Below the pieces are notes generated by a model, which ran no database searches, had not been told where the DNA came from, and worked only from the letters and a program-made list of their open reading frames with translations. From Erythrobacteraceae bacterium CFH 75059 (GTDB lineage: Bacteria > Pseudomonadota > Alphaproteobacteria > Sphingomonadales > Sphingomonadaceae), in contig SJSR01000004.1 of NCBI GenBank assembly GCA_004331795.1, positions 52,501 to 106,875 on the forward strand: DNA of 54,375 nt, read 5' to 3'. A program made the translations under genes and the position numbers. This document shows positions 45,094-53,995 of this stretch, piece after piece. Every line of letters starts with the position of its first letter. Position 1 is the first letter of the stretch.

Positions 45094-45651
45094 ATGCGCG
45101 GACGACGGGTCTTGGCGAGTGCGGCCATCCTGCTGATGGCGGGCGTTCCGGCACAGGCGCAGCGGTCGGGCGAACTGGTTCTCTACAGCGATATCGGCTT
45201 TCGCGGTCAGACGTTCGTCATCACCGGCCCGCGCGAGAACGTGCGGGTGCCGTTCCGCGTCCGCAGCGCCCAGGTGGCGGCGGGCGACACGTGGGAAATC
45301 TGCCCGCAGACCCGCTATCGCGGGGCCTGCAACACCGTGATCGACAGCCAGGGCAACATCGCCTGGACCGTGCAATCGGCCCGCCCGTCGCGTCAAAGCG
45401 GTGGGCTCGCGCCTGCCAATCCGGCCTCCTTGCGCGGCATGACGGCGGAGTTCTTCCCGCAGCCGTCCGACTCCGCCGGGCGGATGCTGTCATGCGAGCG
45501 GGGCAGCGCCAGCGCCGCCTGCGCGGCCCAGTCGGCCGACAGGTTCTGCCGCACACGCGGATGGACGGCGGCCGCGTACGAGCGGCAGGAAACGGTCGGC
45601 GGGCGGAACTACCTCGCGGACGTGCTGTGCACCCGCAGCCGCGTGCGGTAG
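45094..45651 (+). CDS. Secreted beta/gamma-crystallin-like protein
   Basis: A 185-residue exported protein. A signal peptide ends near residue 22 (PAQA before QRSG). The next 75 residues fit a beta/gamma-crystallin pair of Greek keys: LVLYSDIGFRGQTFVI and a second half with WEICPQTRYRGACNTV. The C-terminal third (residues 115-185) carries several Cys and may form disulfides. Such domains often bind calcium, but the binding residues are not clear here. The start ATG follows GGGGGAG. The potassium channel gene converges from the right, 43 bases away. Confidence 0.75.
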   Translation: MRGRRVLASAAILLMAGVPAQAQRSGELVLYSDIGFRGQTFVITGPRENVRVPFRVRSAQVAAGDTWEICPQTRYRGACNTVIDSQGNIAWTVQSARPSRQSGGLAPANPASLRGMTAEFFPQPSDSAGRMLSCERGSASAACAAQSADRFCRTRGWTAAAYERQETVGGRNYLADVLCTRSRVR

Positions 45652-45694
45652 GACGACGGCGCACCGGGAACATTGCACCCGTCGCGACGAGCAC

Positions 45695-46747
45695 TCACGA
45701 AGGCACTTCGCGCTCGCTTGCGGCCGTGGGCATGATTTCGACGATGGTGTCGCCCTCCCTCAGCACCGCGCAGTCGCTTTCCCAGAAGCCCAGCGGCTGC
45801 CCGTCGCGGTAGACCCGGACCCCCTTTCCGCCGGTTTCCAGCTCGGCGAGGGAGCGGCCGATTTCGGAGGGGCGGACGGGACGCTCGACCAGTTCCACCC
45901 GGCCGCTGACGGAGGCGAGGTCCGCAAGATAGTCGGCGATGTGCTCGCCGCGCGCGCTGCCGGCGAGGAGCAGCCCGGTGAACCGCACCGGGTTGATGAC
46001 GTTGGTGGCCCCGGCCTGCCGCGCCAGGATCTCGTTGTCGCTGGCGCGGACGACCACGGTGATCGGCACCCTGGGTGCAAGATGGCGGACCGTCAGCACG
46101 ATCAGGATGGAGGTGTCGTCGCGCCCCGCCGACACCAGAACGTTGCGGGCGCGGTCGATCTGCACCGCCTGGAGCGTCTCGTCTCGGGTGGCGTCGGCGT
46201 TGAGCACGTTGCAGCCCATCTTTTCGGCTTCGATCAGCCGGTCCTCGTTGGGCTCGATGACGACGATGCAGCGTGGCTCCGTTCCGCGCGCGATCAGCTC
46301 CTCGACCGCCTGCGACCCTGACACGCCGTAGCCCAGAACGACGATGTGGTCGCTCAGCTGCTCCTGGATGCGTGCCATGCGCCATTTCTCCCAACTGCGC
46401 TTGATGATGAAGTTGTAGGCGGTTCCGACGAAGATGAAGAACACGATGAAGCGGATGGGCGTGACGATCACCGCCTCGATCAGGCGGGCGCGGTCGCTCA
46501 CCGGCGCGATGTCGCCAAAGCCCGTCGTGGTGACGGAGATCATGGTGAAGTACACGACGTCGAGGAAGCTCACCTCGCCGTCGTGGTGATCGACCAGCCC
46601 GCCCCGGTCGAGCCAGTGGATGATGACCACCACCATGATCAGACCGATGGCGAGGCCGATGCGGATGAACAGGTCGCCCCAGACCGGCACCCGAACCATC
46701 CGCCGGAGCGGCGGCATGCCCGCGCGGATCACGCGCTGCCGGCTCAT
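45695..46747 (-). CDS. Two-helix potassium channel with RCK (TrkA-N) domain
   Basis: A 350-residue MthK/Kch-type channel. The first membrane helix lies at about 25-45, the pore loop carries the selectivity filter TTTGFGD (residues 73-79), and a second helix lies at about 93-115. The cytosolic RCK domain starts VVLGYGVSGSQ near 136 and a TrkA-C-like end follows. The filter reads TGFGD instead of the common TVGYG; GFG variants are known in bacterial channels. ATG 46747 overlaps the surE stop by four bases. Potassium conductance is inferred from the family. Confidence 0.9.
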   Translation of the reverse strand: MSRQRVIRAGMPPLRRMVRVPVWGDLFIRIGLAIGLIMVVVIIHWLDRGGLVDHHDGEVSFLDVVYFTMISVTTTGFGDIAPVSDRARLIEAVIVTPIRFIVFFIFVGTAYNFIIKRSWEKWRMARIQEQLSDHIVVLGYGVSGSQAVEELIARGTEPRCIVVIEPNEDRLIEAEKMGCNVLNADATRDETLQAVQIDRARNVLVSAGRDDTSILIVLTVRHLAPRVPITVVVRASDNEILARQAGATNVINPVRFTGLLLAGSARGEHIADYLADLASVSGRVELVERPVRPSEIGRSLAELETGGKGVRVYRDGQPLGFWESDCAVLREGDTIVEIMPTAASEREVPS

Positions 46748-47511
46748 CCGCCGTAGCGGTCCGCCAGCGCCTGCATCGACGCGTAATGGGTGAGGTCCAG
46801 ATGGAGCGGGGTGACCGACACCCACCCGTCGGCGACCGCTTCGAGGTCGGAGCCGTGATCGGGCGTGTGTTCGATCGGCTCGAGACCGAACCAGTAATAG
46901 GGGCGCCCGCGCGGGTCGCGCCCTTCGACGACGGACCCGCGGGCATAGTCGTGGAAGCCCTGCCGCGTAGGGCGCACGCCGCGCACCCGCTCGGGCGCGA
47001 GCGGCGGAAAGTTGACGTTGACGAGGGTGCGGGACGGCAGCGGCGCATCAAGCAGCGGCGCCAGCACGCGCTCGCCCCATGCGCGGCTGGCGGCGAAGGG
47101 GTCGCCGTTGCCGTTGGCGCTGTCCGGCGCGAGCACCTGGCTGAGCGCGATGGCTCTCACTCCCGCCAGCGCGCCCTCGATGGCCGCCGACACGGTGCCG
47201 GAATAGGTCACGTCGTCACCCAGATTGGCGCCGCGGTTGACCCCGGACAGCACGACGTCGGGTCGGCCGGGTATGACCTTGCGCAGGCCTAAGTTGACGG
47301 CGTCGGTCGGCGTGCCGGTGACGGAGAACCGCCGCTCGCCGTGCTTCCTCAGCCGCACCGGAGCCGACAGGGTCAGGGCATGGCCCATCCCCGATTGTTC
47401 TTCGGCCGGGGCGCAGATCCACACGTCGTCGCTGAACCTTGCCGCCAGCTCTTCCAGAACCGCGAGGCCGGGCGCATGGATGCCGTCGTCGTTGGTGACG
47501 AGGATGCGCAT
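46744..47511 (-). CDS. surE: 5'/3'-nucleotidase SurE
   Basis: A 255-residue SurE, a metal-dependent phosphatase on nucleoside monophosphates and short polyphosphate. The N-terminus [16 protein letters not shown] contains the metal-binding Asp pair. Other family marks are AEEQSGMGHALTL and SGVNRGANLGDDVTYSGTV. Its start overlaps the serS stop by one base, and its stop overlaps the potassium channel start by four. In many proteobacteria surE is followed by pcm; here pcm is absent and the channel takes its place. Confidence 0.96.
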   Translation of the reverse strand: MRILVTNDDGIHAPGLAVLEELAARFSDDVWICAPAEEQSGMGHALTLSAPVRLRKHGERRFSVTGTPTDAVNLGLRKVIPGRPDVVLSGVNRGANLGDDVTYSGTVSAAIEGALAGVRAIALSQVLAPDSANGNGDPFAASRAWGERVLAPLLDAPLPSRTLVNVNFPPLAPERVRGVRPTRQGFHDYARGSVVEGRDPRGRPYYWFGLEPIEHTPDHGSDLEAVADGWVSVTPLHLDLTHYASMQALADRYGG

Positions 47512-48788
47512 CAGCGGGCCGGCTCCAGACGGACGAGGCCGCCGGTGTAGGGGTGCAGTGCGGCGGGGATGTCCACGCTGCCGTCGGCGTTCTGGAAGTT
47601 CTCCAGCACCGCCACCAGGGTGCGCCCGACCGCCAGTCCCGATCCGTTCAGCGTGTGCACGAATGCGGTGCGCTTCTCCCCTTCCGGCCGGTAGCGCGCG
47701 TTCATCCGCCGCGCCTGGAAGTCGCCGCAGTCCGAGCACGAACTGATCTCCCGCCATGCCCCCTGGCCCGGCAGCCACACTTCGAGGTCATAGGTCTTGC
47801 GGGCGGTGAAGCCCATGTCCCCGGCGCACAGCAGCATGCGGCGGTAGGGCAGGCCCAGCGCCTGCAGGATGTCCTCGGCCGCCGCCGTCATCCGCTCGTG
47901 CTCGGCGGCGGCATCCTCGGGGCGGACGATGCTGACGAGTTCCACCTTCTCGAACTGGTGCTGGCGGATGAACCCGCGCGTGTCCTTGCCGGCCGCCCCC
48001 GCTTCGGAGCGGAAGCACGGGGTCAGGGCCGTCAGGCGCAGGGGCAGCGCGGCGGCCTCGAGGATCTGTTCGCGCACCGAATTGGTGAGGGACACCTCGG
48101 CCGTGGGGATGAGCCAGCGCTCGTCCGTCGTCCTGAAGTTGTCCTCGGCGAACTTGGGCAGCTGGCCGGTGCCGAACAGCGCCGCGTCCCGCACCAGCAG
48201 CGGCGGGGCGCATTCGGTGTAGCCGTGCCGTTCGACCTGCCGGTCGAGCATGAACTGCCCGAGCGCGCGGTGCAGCCGCGCCATCGGCCCGCGCAGGAAG
48301 GCAAAGCGGGCACCCGACATCGCGGCGGCGGTGTCGAATTCCAGCCCCAGCGGCGGCCCGAGGTCGGCGTGCTCGCGCGGGGAGAAGGCGACGGAGCGCG
48401 GCTCTCCCCAGCGGGCGAGTTCGACATTGGCCAAGGCGTCGTCGCCTTCGGGCACGTCGGGGGCCGGCACGTTGGGCAGGGCGGCCAGAAGCGTGTCGAG
48501 GCGGTTGCCGGCCTCGCGTTCCTCCTGCTCGATCCGGGCAAGCGTGTCCTTCATTTGCGCGACGTCCGCCTTGAGAGCTTCGGCCGCGACGGGGTCGCTG
48601 CGCATCAGGGTGCCGATCTGCCGCGAGGCGGCGTTGCGGCGGGCCTGCAAGTCCTGCGCGCGGGTCACCAGCTCGCGGCGCTGCTGATCGAGGGCGAGGA
48701 GCGCGGCTGCCTGCGGAGGAACGCCGCGCCGCTGCAATCCGGCATCGAACGCGTCGGCGTGTTGGCGGATCGCGGTTATGTCGTGCAT
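47511..48788 (-). CDS. serS: Seryl-tRNA synthetase
   Basis: A 425-residue class II synthetase that charges tRNA-Ser and tRNA-Sec. The N-terminal coiled-coil arm (about 30-105) includes [21 protein letters not shown] and grips the long variable arm of the tRNA. Motif 2 is near [20 protein letters not shown], and motif 3 is near [17 protein letters not shown]. The start MHDITAIRQ is typical. It heads the serS-surE-channel unit. The divergent small gene starts 94 bases away. Confidence 0.97.
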   Translation of the reverse strand: MHDITAIRQHADAFDAGLQRRGVPPQAAALLALDQQRRELVTRAQDLQARRNAASRQIGTLMRSDPVAAEALKADVAQMKDTLARIEQEEREAGNRLDTLLAALPNVPAPDVPEGDDALANVELARWGEPRSVAFSPREHADLGPPLGLEFDTAAAMSGARFAFLRGPMARLHRALGQFMLDRQVERHGYTECAPPLLVRDAALFGTGQLPKFAEDNFRTTDERWLIPTAEVSLTNSVREQILEAAALPLRLTALTPCFRSEAGAAGKDTRGFIRQHQFEKVELVSIVRPEDAAAEHERMTAAAEDILQALGLPYRRMLLCAGDMGFTARKTYDLEVWLPGQGAWREISSCSDCGDFQARRMNARYRPEGEKRTAFVHTLNGSGLAVGRTLVAVLENFQNADGSVDIPAALHPYTGGLVRLEPAR

Positions 48789-48882
48789 AGTTCGCGCCTA
48801 TGCCCGCTCACATGCCCGAACGCCAGCCACAACAGCCGCGCCGGCGTCCGCTCGCGACTCCCGCGCGGCGAGCGGTGCCGGG

Positions 48883-49149
48883 GTGAACGGGCCACCAGAT
48901 CGCCCTCTGCCGCTCGTCCACTTCGTCGGTTTCCGCGACGACCGCTACTGGAACGCCGTGCGGGTCTTCGGGCGCCCCGACTTCATTCATCCGTCCTGGG
49001 ATCGCCACGCTATCGGGGACATCGACGCAGGCGACATTGTGATCCACGCCACCGCCGGTACGGCCGACGCTCCGCCCCTCAGCATGTCGGCGCGGGCGGC
49101 GCGCAGGCGCGGCGCGGTCGCGGAACCCCGCCCGGCGGCCGACGTTTGA
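48883..49149 (+). CDS. Conserved small protein of unknown function
   Basis: An 88-residue protein from GTG 48883. The segment LPLVHFVGFRDDRYWNAVRVFGRPDFIHPSWDRHA has a composition (many aromatics and acidic residues, few Ala) unlike random reading of GC-rich DNA, so it is probably real. I recall similar short proteins in sphingomonads near serS, but I cannot confirm this here. The C-terminal third is Ala/Arg rich. No domain is recognised. It is 18 bases upstream of the next small gene on the same strand. Confidence 0.5.
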   Translation: MNGPPDRPLPLVHFVGFRDDRYWNAVRVFGRPDFIHPSWDRHAIGDIDAGDIVIHATAGTADAPPLSMSARAARRRGAVAEPRPAADV

Positions 49150-49167
49150 CCGGCAAAGGAGATCGCG

Positions 49168-49377
49168 ATGATTGGCAAGATTGTTGGTGCGTTTGTGGGC
49201 GGTCAGCTGGCGAAGCAGTCGCGCAACCTCGGCGGGCCTGCCGGAGCGGCGCTCGGCTTTCTGGCTCCCACCCTGCTGCGGCGCATGAGCCTGCCCGGAA
49301 TGATCGCGCTGGCGGCCGGCGGTTACGCGGCGAAGAAGTACGCCGGCAAGGGCCGGAGCGGCACTCGGCGCTTCTGA
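49168..49377 (+). CDS. Small membrane-associated protein of unknown function
   Basis: A 69-residue protein after a GGAG-type site. It is Gly- and Ala-rich with hydrophobic stretches LGGPAGAALGFLAPTLL and GMIALAAGGYAAKKYAGKG, ending with a strongly basic tail. It could insert in the membrane. The composition and a good ribosome site (AAAGGAGATCGCG) support it as a gene. No family is recognised. The tRNA-Val gene lies 18 bases downstream on the other strand. Confidence 0.6.
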   Translation: MIGKIVGAFVGGQLAKQSRNLGGPAGAALGFLAPTLLRRMSLPGMIALAAGGYAAKKYAGKGRSGTRRF

Positions 49378-49395
49378 CAGGAGGCGCTCACGCCG

Positions 49396-49470
49396 TGGTG
49401 GGCGCGGCAGGGATTGAACCTGCGACCCCACCCGTGTGAAGGGTGTGCTCTACCACTGAGCTACGCGCCC
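49396..49470 (-). tRNA. tRNA-Val (anticodon CAC)
   Basis: The minus strand folds into a full cloverleaf. The acceptor stem GGGCGCG pairs with CGCGCCC, the D arm is GCTC-AGTGGTA-GAGC, and the anticodon arm CACCC-TTCACAC-GGGTG has anticodon CAC. The T arm is GCAGG-TTCAATC-CCTGC. The CCA end is encoded. It reads GUG valine codons. Confidence 0.95.
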
Positions 49471-49520
49471 GCTGCGCCGGCCAGACGCCGGCGGCGTGGC
49501 GTTCCCTTAAAGCCCTGTGC

Positions 49521-49540
49521 GTGCCGGCGCAAGCCGGCGC
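49521..49540 (-). terminator. GC-rich hairpin after sppA
   Basis: On the minus strand GCGCCGGC and GCCGGCAC flank a TTGC loop, forming a stem of about 7-8 bp seven bases after the sppA stop. There is no strong T-tract. It lies between sppA and tRNA-Val and could stop sppA transcripts. Confidence 0.35.
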
Positions 49541-49547
49541 TGCGGCT

Positions 49548-51461
49548 CTATCGGAAAAGACCCCGCAACACTTCAGCCGCGCTCGTCCACCATTGCAGCG
49601 GTTCCGATGGCGCGAGCGTGCCGGGCACGGCTGCGGCACAGCTGGTGCAGTAGGCCTGCAAGCCGCGCCGTCCCGCGAGCCTTTCCAGTTCCACGGCCAG
49701 GCGCTGTACCGCCACCTGCTGTTGTCTGGCGATGAAGCCGGCCACATCGGTGCCGCCCTCCTGCTGCCGGGTTTCGTCGGTGAACAGCTGGCGCAGCAAT
49801 GTGTCATAGGTCGACGGACTGCCGCCAAGTTCGACCGCATGCCAGGCGCCGTCGGCCAGCTGTGCCTGCGCCGCCACCCACGCCAACGCGTCGCGCGTCC
49901 CGCCGAACTGGTCGATGAGTCCCACCTGGCGGGCGGTTCCGCCGTCCCACACCCGCCCCTGACCCAGCGCGTCCACCCGTTCGGGCGGGAGGCGCCGGGC
50001 GGCCGCGACCTTGGCGATGAAGTCGCGATAGGTGTGCTCCACACCCAGTTGCAGCACCCGGTCCACCGGCTCGTTGAAGCCGCCGATGAAATCCGGCTGT
50101 CCCGACAGCGGCGTCGTGCCGACGCCGGCGCTCGACACGCCCCATTCCGCCGCCAGCCTTTCGAAGGTCGGCAGGACCGCGAAGACGCCGATGGAGCCGG
50201 TGATCGTCGCGGGTTCGGCAAAGATGCGGTCCGCAGGCGTTGCCACCCAGTAGCCGCCGCTCGCCGCCACGTTGGCCATCGACACGGCGATGGGCGTGCG
50301 GTTGCGGACCTTGTGCCTGAGGATCGCCTGCCGAATCACCTCGCTGCCCAGCACCGACCCGCCGGGCGAATCGATCCGCACCACCAGCCCTTTCAGATCG
50401 TCGTCGAGCGCGTCGTCGAGCAGGTCGGCAATGCGCTCCGCCCCGGCGGTGCCCGGTCCCTGCGCGCCGTCGAGGATCGCGCCCGAAATCGTCACCACGC
50501 CGATGGCGCCGCCGCTGCGCGGCGTGGGCACGGCGCGCAGCCACGGCTGCAGCTGGCTGTGGGCATAGCCGGTGTCGCTCGCCGCGTCGGCGCCGACCAG
50601 CTCGGCGACGCGCTCCTCGAAGGTGAAACGGTCGCCCACGCGGTCCACCATACCCGCGGCAAGGGAAGCGCGCGCCACGTCGCCGTTCTGCCCCTCGAGC
50701 CAGGCGACCGGATCGTTCGCCACCAGCGCAAGATTGGCCCGCGGCCGAGCGGTGCGGACATTCGCCAGCCACTCTTCCCACAAGGCGCCATAGAGGGCGC
50801 GGGCGTTTTCCTCGGCCTCGGGCGAGGGGCCATTGAGGGTGTAGGGTTCCACCGCCGACTTGTAGGTGCCGACTCGGTAGACACGGGCATTGATGTTCAG
50901 ACGCTCGAGCAGGTCGCCGAAATAGAGCGAGTTCCCGCCCATGCCGGTCAGCATGGCGCCGCCCATGGGGTTGACCCAGATCTCGGTGGCGTGGGACGCG
51001 AGCAGGTAGGCGTCGTCGGCGTACAGGGTCGCGTAGGCGAGCACCGGCTTGTTGCTCCGCCGCACCCGGTCCAGCGCCGCCCCGACCTCGCGCAGATGCA
51101 CCTGACCGCCGCCGAGGAAGCGGTCGAGATCGAGCACCACCGCCTTGATCCGCGGATCGCCCGCCGCCGCATCCAGCGCCCGGACGAGATCGCGGCTGGG
51201 AAATTCGCCCGTCGGCGCCGATCGCGACAGGAACGCCGACAGGAAGTCCACCGGGCTGCGCTCCTCGACGATGAAGCCGTCAAGCTGCAGCAGCAGCGCA
51301 CCGGGGCGCACCTGCGCTGCCGAGGGGCGAGCGGTCAGCACGGCGAACAGCAGGGTGAAGAACAGCAGGAGGAACAGCAGGGCAAGGCCGTCCTTGACCG
51401 CGACGAGCAGGGCCCAGACGCGGGCGGGAAAGCTTCGGCGGGGAACGGGGGCGGCGCTCAT
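49548..51461 (-). CDS. sppA: Signal peptide peptidase SppA, 67-kDa type
   Basis: A 637-residue membrane-bound serine protease that clears leftover signal peptides. One N-terminal helix (about residues 24-43) anchors it. Two S49 domains follow. The Ser-Lys dyad is Lys201 in VGTYKSAVEPYTLN from the first half and Ser401 in NVAASGGYWVA from the second, close to the E. coli positions. IDSPGGSVLGSEV is typical of the family. ATG 51461 (MSAAPVPRRSF) is preferred over a start 28 codons upstream. It is divergent from pyrB with 127 bases between. Confidence 0.95.
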   Translation of the reverse strand: MSAAPVPRRSFPARVWALLVAVKDGLALLFLLLFFTLLFAVLTARPSAAQVRPGALLLQLDGFIVEERSPVDFLSAFLSRSAPTGEFPSRDLVRALDAAAGDPRIKAVVLDLDRFLGGGQVHLREVGAALDRVRRSNKPVLAYATLYADDAYLLASHATEIWVNPMGGAMLTGMGGNSLYFGDLLERLNINARVYRVGTYKSAVEPYTLNGPSPEAEENARALYGALWEEWLANVRTARPRANLALVANDPVAWLEGQNGDVARASLAAGMVDRVGDRFTFEERVAELVGADAASDTGYAHSQLQPWLRAVPTPRSGGAIGVVTISGAILDGAQGPGTAGAERIADLLDDALDDDLKGLVVRIDSPGGSVLGSEVIRQAILRHKVRNRTPIAVSMANVAASGGYWVATPADRIFAEPATITGSIGVFAVLPTFERLAAEWGVSSAGVGTTPLSGQPDFIGGFNEPVDRVLQLGVEHTYRDFIAKVAAARRLPPERVDALGQGRVWDGGTARQVGLIDQFGGTRDALAWVAAQAQLADGAWHAVELGGSPSTYDTLLRQLFTDETRQQEGGTDVAGFIARQQQVAVQRLAVELERLAGRRGLQAYCTSCAAAVPGTLAPSEPLQWWTSAAEVLRGLFR

Positions 51462-51588
51462 TGCTGGTGCGGGCGTATCGTGCCCCGATGCGCCGGTCCA
51501 GCACATTGTGCAGCCGTGCGCCCGCCCCGGCAGTGTCCGCGCCATCGTGCTTGAGCAGCGCGGCCGCCCGGCCTAGACGCGGCTGGCG

Positions 51589-52638
51589 ATGAGCACCAGC
51601 GACCCTGCGCCTGCGAACACCGGGTTCCCGACGGGACGGCGTGCCTTCCCCCATCGCGATCTGCTCGCCATCGCCCAGCTCGAGCGGCATGAGATCCTCT
51701 ACGTGCTCCACGAGGCCGAGCGGTGGCTGAGCTTCAACCGCCGGGCCGCAAAGCACAACGACGTCCTCGCGGGGCTGACGGTCATCAACGCGTTCTTCGA
51801 GGCGTCCACCCGCACCCTCCTCTCGTTCGAGATCGCCGGCAAGCGGCTGGGCGCGGACATGATCAACATGCACGCCGCGCAGTCGAGCGTCCGCAAGGGC
51901 GAGACGCTCATCGACACGGCCATGACCCTCAACGCCATGCGCGCCGACGCCATCGTCATCCGCCACGGCAGTTCGGGCGCGGTGGCGCTGATCGCGGACA
52001 AGGTCGGCTGTCCGGTGCTCAATGCGGGCGACGGCACGCACGAGCACCCCACCCAGGCGCTGCTCGATGCCCTGACCCTGCGCCATGCACTGCGCCGGCG
52101 GGGCGAGTCCGGGGACGACTTTACCGGCATGACGGTGTGCATCTGCGGCGACATCACCCACAGCCGGGTGGCCCGTTCCAATCTCCTGTGCCTGCAGGCG
52201 CTGGGCGCGACGGTGCGGGTGTGCGCGCCGCCGACGCTCATGCCGGCCCAGATCGCCGCTATGGGCGCGGAACCTTTCCACGACTTCGACGCGGCGCTGC
52301 GGGGCGTCGACGTGGTGATGATGCTGCGTCTTCAGTCGGAGCGGATGAACGGCGCCCTGCTCCCCTCAGCGCGGGAGTTTCACCATCTCTACGGGCTGAA
52401 CCGGCGGCGGCTGGACCTTGCCGCGCCCGGCGCGCTGGTCATGCATCCGGGGCCGATGAACCGCGGGGTGGAGATCGACAGCGACATTGCCGACTTGGCG
52501 GAACGCTCGCTTGTGACCCGGCAGGTGGAGACAGGCGTGGCGGTGCGCATGGCGTGTCTCGAGATCCTGACGCGGACGGCGCGGGGCGTTGGGGGCTGGG
52601 GTGACGGGTCGGGCACGGTCGCGGAGGCGTCGTCGTGA
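51589..52638 (+). CDS. pyrB: Aspartate carbamoyltransferase catalytic subunit
   Basis: A 349-residue catalytic chain that joins carbamoyl phosphate and aspartate in pyrimidine synthesis. The carbamoyl-phosphate site is [33 protein letters not shown] and [13 protein letters not shown] are also present. It has an N-terminal extension of about 20 residues and a Gly-rich tail of about 20. The stop overlaps the following dihydroorotase-like gene by four bases (GTGA). The regulatory chain PyrI is absent. The PyrB-PyrC' pairing resembles the pseudomonad dodecamer, in which the second protein is structural. Confidence 0.96.
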   Translation: MSTSDPAPANTGFPTGRRAFPHRDLLAIAQLERHEILYVLHEAERWLSFNRRAAKHNDVLAGLTVINAFFEASTRTLLSFEIAGKRLGADMINMHAAQSSVRKGETLIDTAMTLNAMRADAIVIRHGSSGAVALIADKVGCPVLNAGDGTHEHPTQALLDALTLRHALRRRGESGDDFTGMTVCICGDITHSRVARSNLLCLQALGATVRVCAPPTLMPAQIAAMGAEPFHDFDAALRGVDVVMMLRLQSERMNGALLPSAREFHHLYGLNRRRLDLAAPGALVMHPGPMNRGVEIDSDIADLAERSLVTRQVETGVAVRMACLEILTRTARGVGGWGDGSGTVAEASS

Positions 52639-53918
52639 ACGCACCCTCAAGCGCGCTGTTCGCGGGCGGGACGCTCGTGCTGCCCGATCGGGTCGAGACG
52701 GGCATGCTGCGGATCGAGGACGGGGTGATCGCCGCGCCCGGCAGTGCGGAGCGGGACGGCCCGTGCACCCGGATCGATGCCGCGGGCCTGCTGGTCGCGC
52801 CGGCCATCGTCGACCTCGGCGTGTTCGCCGTGGACCGGGCGGCGTTCCATTTCGGCGGCATCGCCCGGGCCGCGCTGATGCCGGATCAGGATCCGCCGCT
52901 CGACCACCCCGCGCGCGTGAACTTCATCGCCAAGAGCGGCAAGCCGGACCTGTGGATCCACCCCTTGGCCGCGGCAACCCGCAACCTCGACGGAACCGCG
53001 ATCGCCGAACTGGCGCTGATGCGCGAGGCGGGTGCACGCGCGGTCGCCACGGGGCGGCGCTGGATCGCCGACAGCGCCGTCATGCTGCGGGTGATGCAGT
53101 ATGCCGCCATGCTCGGGCAGCCGGTCATCACCCACGCGGAGGACGGCTTTCTCACTCACGGGAGCGTTGCCACCGCCGGCGAGATGGCGACGCGGCTGGG
53201 CTTGCCCGCGGCCCCGGCCGCAGCCGAGGCACTGGCGGTCGCGCGGGACCTTGCGCTTGCCCGGCTGGCCGGTGCGCGCCTGCATCTCCGTCAGGTGACG
53301 ACCCGCGCCGCGCTCGACCTGGTCCGGGCGGCGAAGGCGCAGGGACAGGACGTCACCGCCGGCGTCACGCCGGCCCACTTCATGCTGTCCGATCTCGACA
53401 TCGGCGGCTTTCGCAGCTTCGCCCGTCTGTCACCGCCGCTCCGGTGCGAAGACGACCGGCAGGCCGTGCGCGAGGCGATCGCCGACGGCACGATCGACGT
53501 GATCTCCAGCGGCCACGATCCGCGCGGGGTTGAGGACAAGCGCCTGCCGTTTGCCGATGCGGCGCCCGGAATGGCGGGTGCACAGACGCTGCTTCCGCTG
53601 ACCATGACGCTGGTGCGCGACGGGGTGATCGGTCTTTCTCGGGCGTTCGAGCTCCTGGCCCGCGCGCCCGCCCGCATCCTCGGCGTCAACGCCGGTGCGC
53701 TGGAGCCCGGGTTTGAGGCCGACCTGATTCTGGTCGATCCCGATCTGCCCTGGATTGTGTCGGGCGAGAAGATGGGGGGGATCGCCGGCAACACGCCCTT
53801 CGACCGGCAACCCGTGCAGGGCCGCGCCCTTGCGGTGTACAAGGGCGGCGTGGAGGTCAGCGCCGCCGGCAGCCGCACACGCGGAAACCCCCGCTCCGTG
53901 GGGAGCGGGGGACACTGA
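52635..53918 (+). CDS. Dihydroorotase-like protein lacking metal ligands (PyrX/PyrC' type)
   Basis: A 427-residue amidohydrolase-fold protein. The fold is clear, but the catalytic site is lost. Active dihydroorotases have a D-x-H-x-H motif; here Asp60 is followed by LGVF. The later His-containing strand reads LHLRQVTT, with Gln where the metal His normally precedes the VST segment. The catalytic Asp segment (usually ATDHAPH) reads SSGHDPRG. One His (His167) remains in ITHAEDG. It probably supports PyrB structurally, as reported for PyrC' of Pseudomonas, and a working PyrC should exist elsewhere. GTG start overlaps pyrB. A hairpin spans the last codons. Confidence 0.88.
   Translation: MNAPSSALFAGGTLVLPDRVETGMLRIEDGVIAAPGSAERDGPCTRIDAAGLLVAPAIVDLGVFAVDRAAFHFGGIARAALMPDQDPPLDHPARVNFIAKSGKPDLWIHPLAAATRNLDGTAIAELALMREAGARAVATGRRWIADSAVMLRVMQYAAMLGQPVITHAEDGFLTHGSVATAGEMATRLGLPAAPAAAEALAVARDLALARLAGARLHLRQVTTRAALDLVRAAKAQGQDVTAGVTPAHFMLSDLDIGGFRSFARLSPPLRCEDDRQAVREAIADGTIDVISSGHDPRGVEDKRLPFADAAPGMAGAQTLLPLTMTLVRDGVIGLSRAFELLARAPARILGVNAGALEPGFEADLILVDPDLPWIVSGEKMGGIAGNTPFDRQPVQGRALAVYKGGVEVSAAGSRTRGNPRSVGSGGH
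53888..53911. terminator. Perfect 10-bp hairpin at the 3' end of the pyrB operon
   Basis: CCCCCGCTCC and GGAGCGGGGG pair perfectly around a GTGG loop. The element lies inside the last codons of the dihydroorotase-like gene, before the convergent SPOR-domain gene. There is no T-tract. Its loop equals that of the hairpin at 21499-21518. Confidence 0.5.
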
Positions 53919-53995
53919 GCAAGGGGTTTGTCCGTGTGCGTCCCTTGTGCGCTTAAAAGGTAAACACTTGGTTAGCGCGCCCGCGGGCATCGTCC

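Noticed and set aside
53919-53995. AT-richer stretch (TTAAAAGGTAAACA) after the pyrB operon as an origin or CtrA site
   Set aside because: It lies between two convergent stops, has no second CtrA half and no repeat cluster, so no function can be supported.
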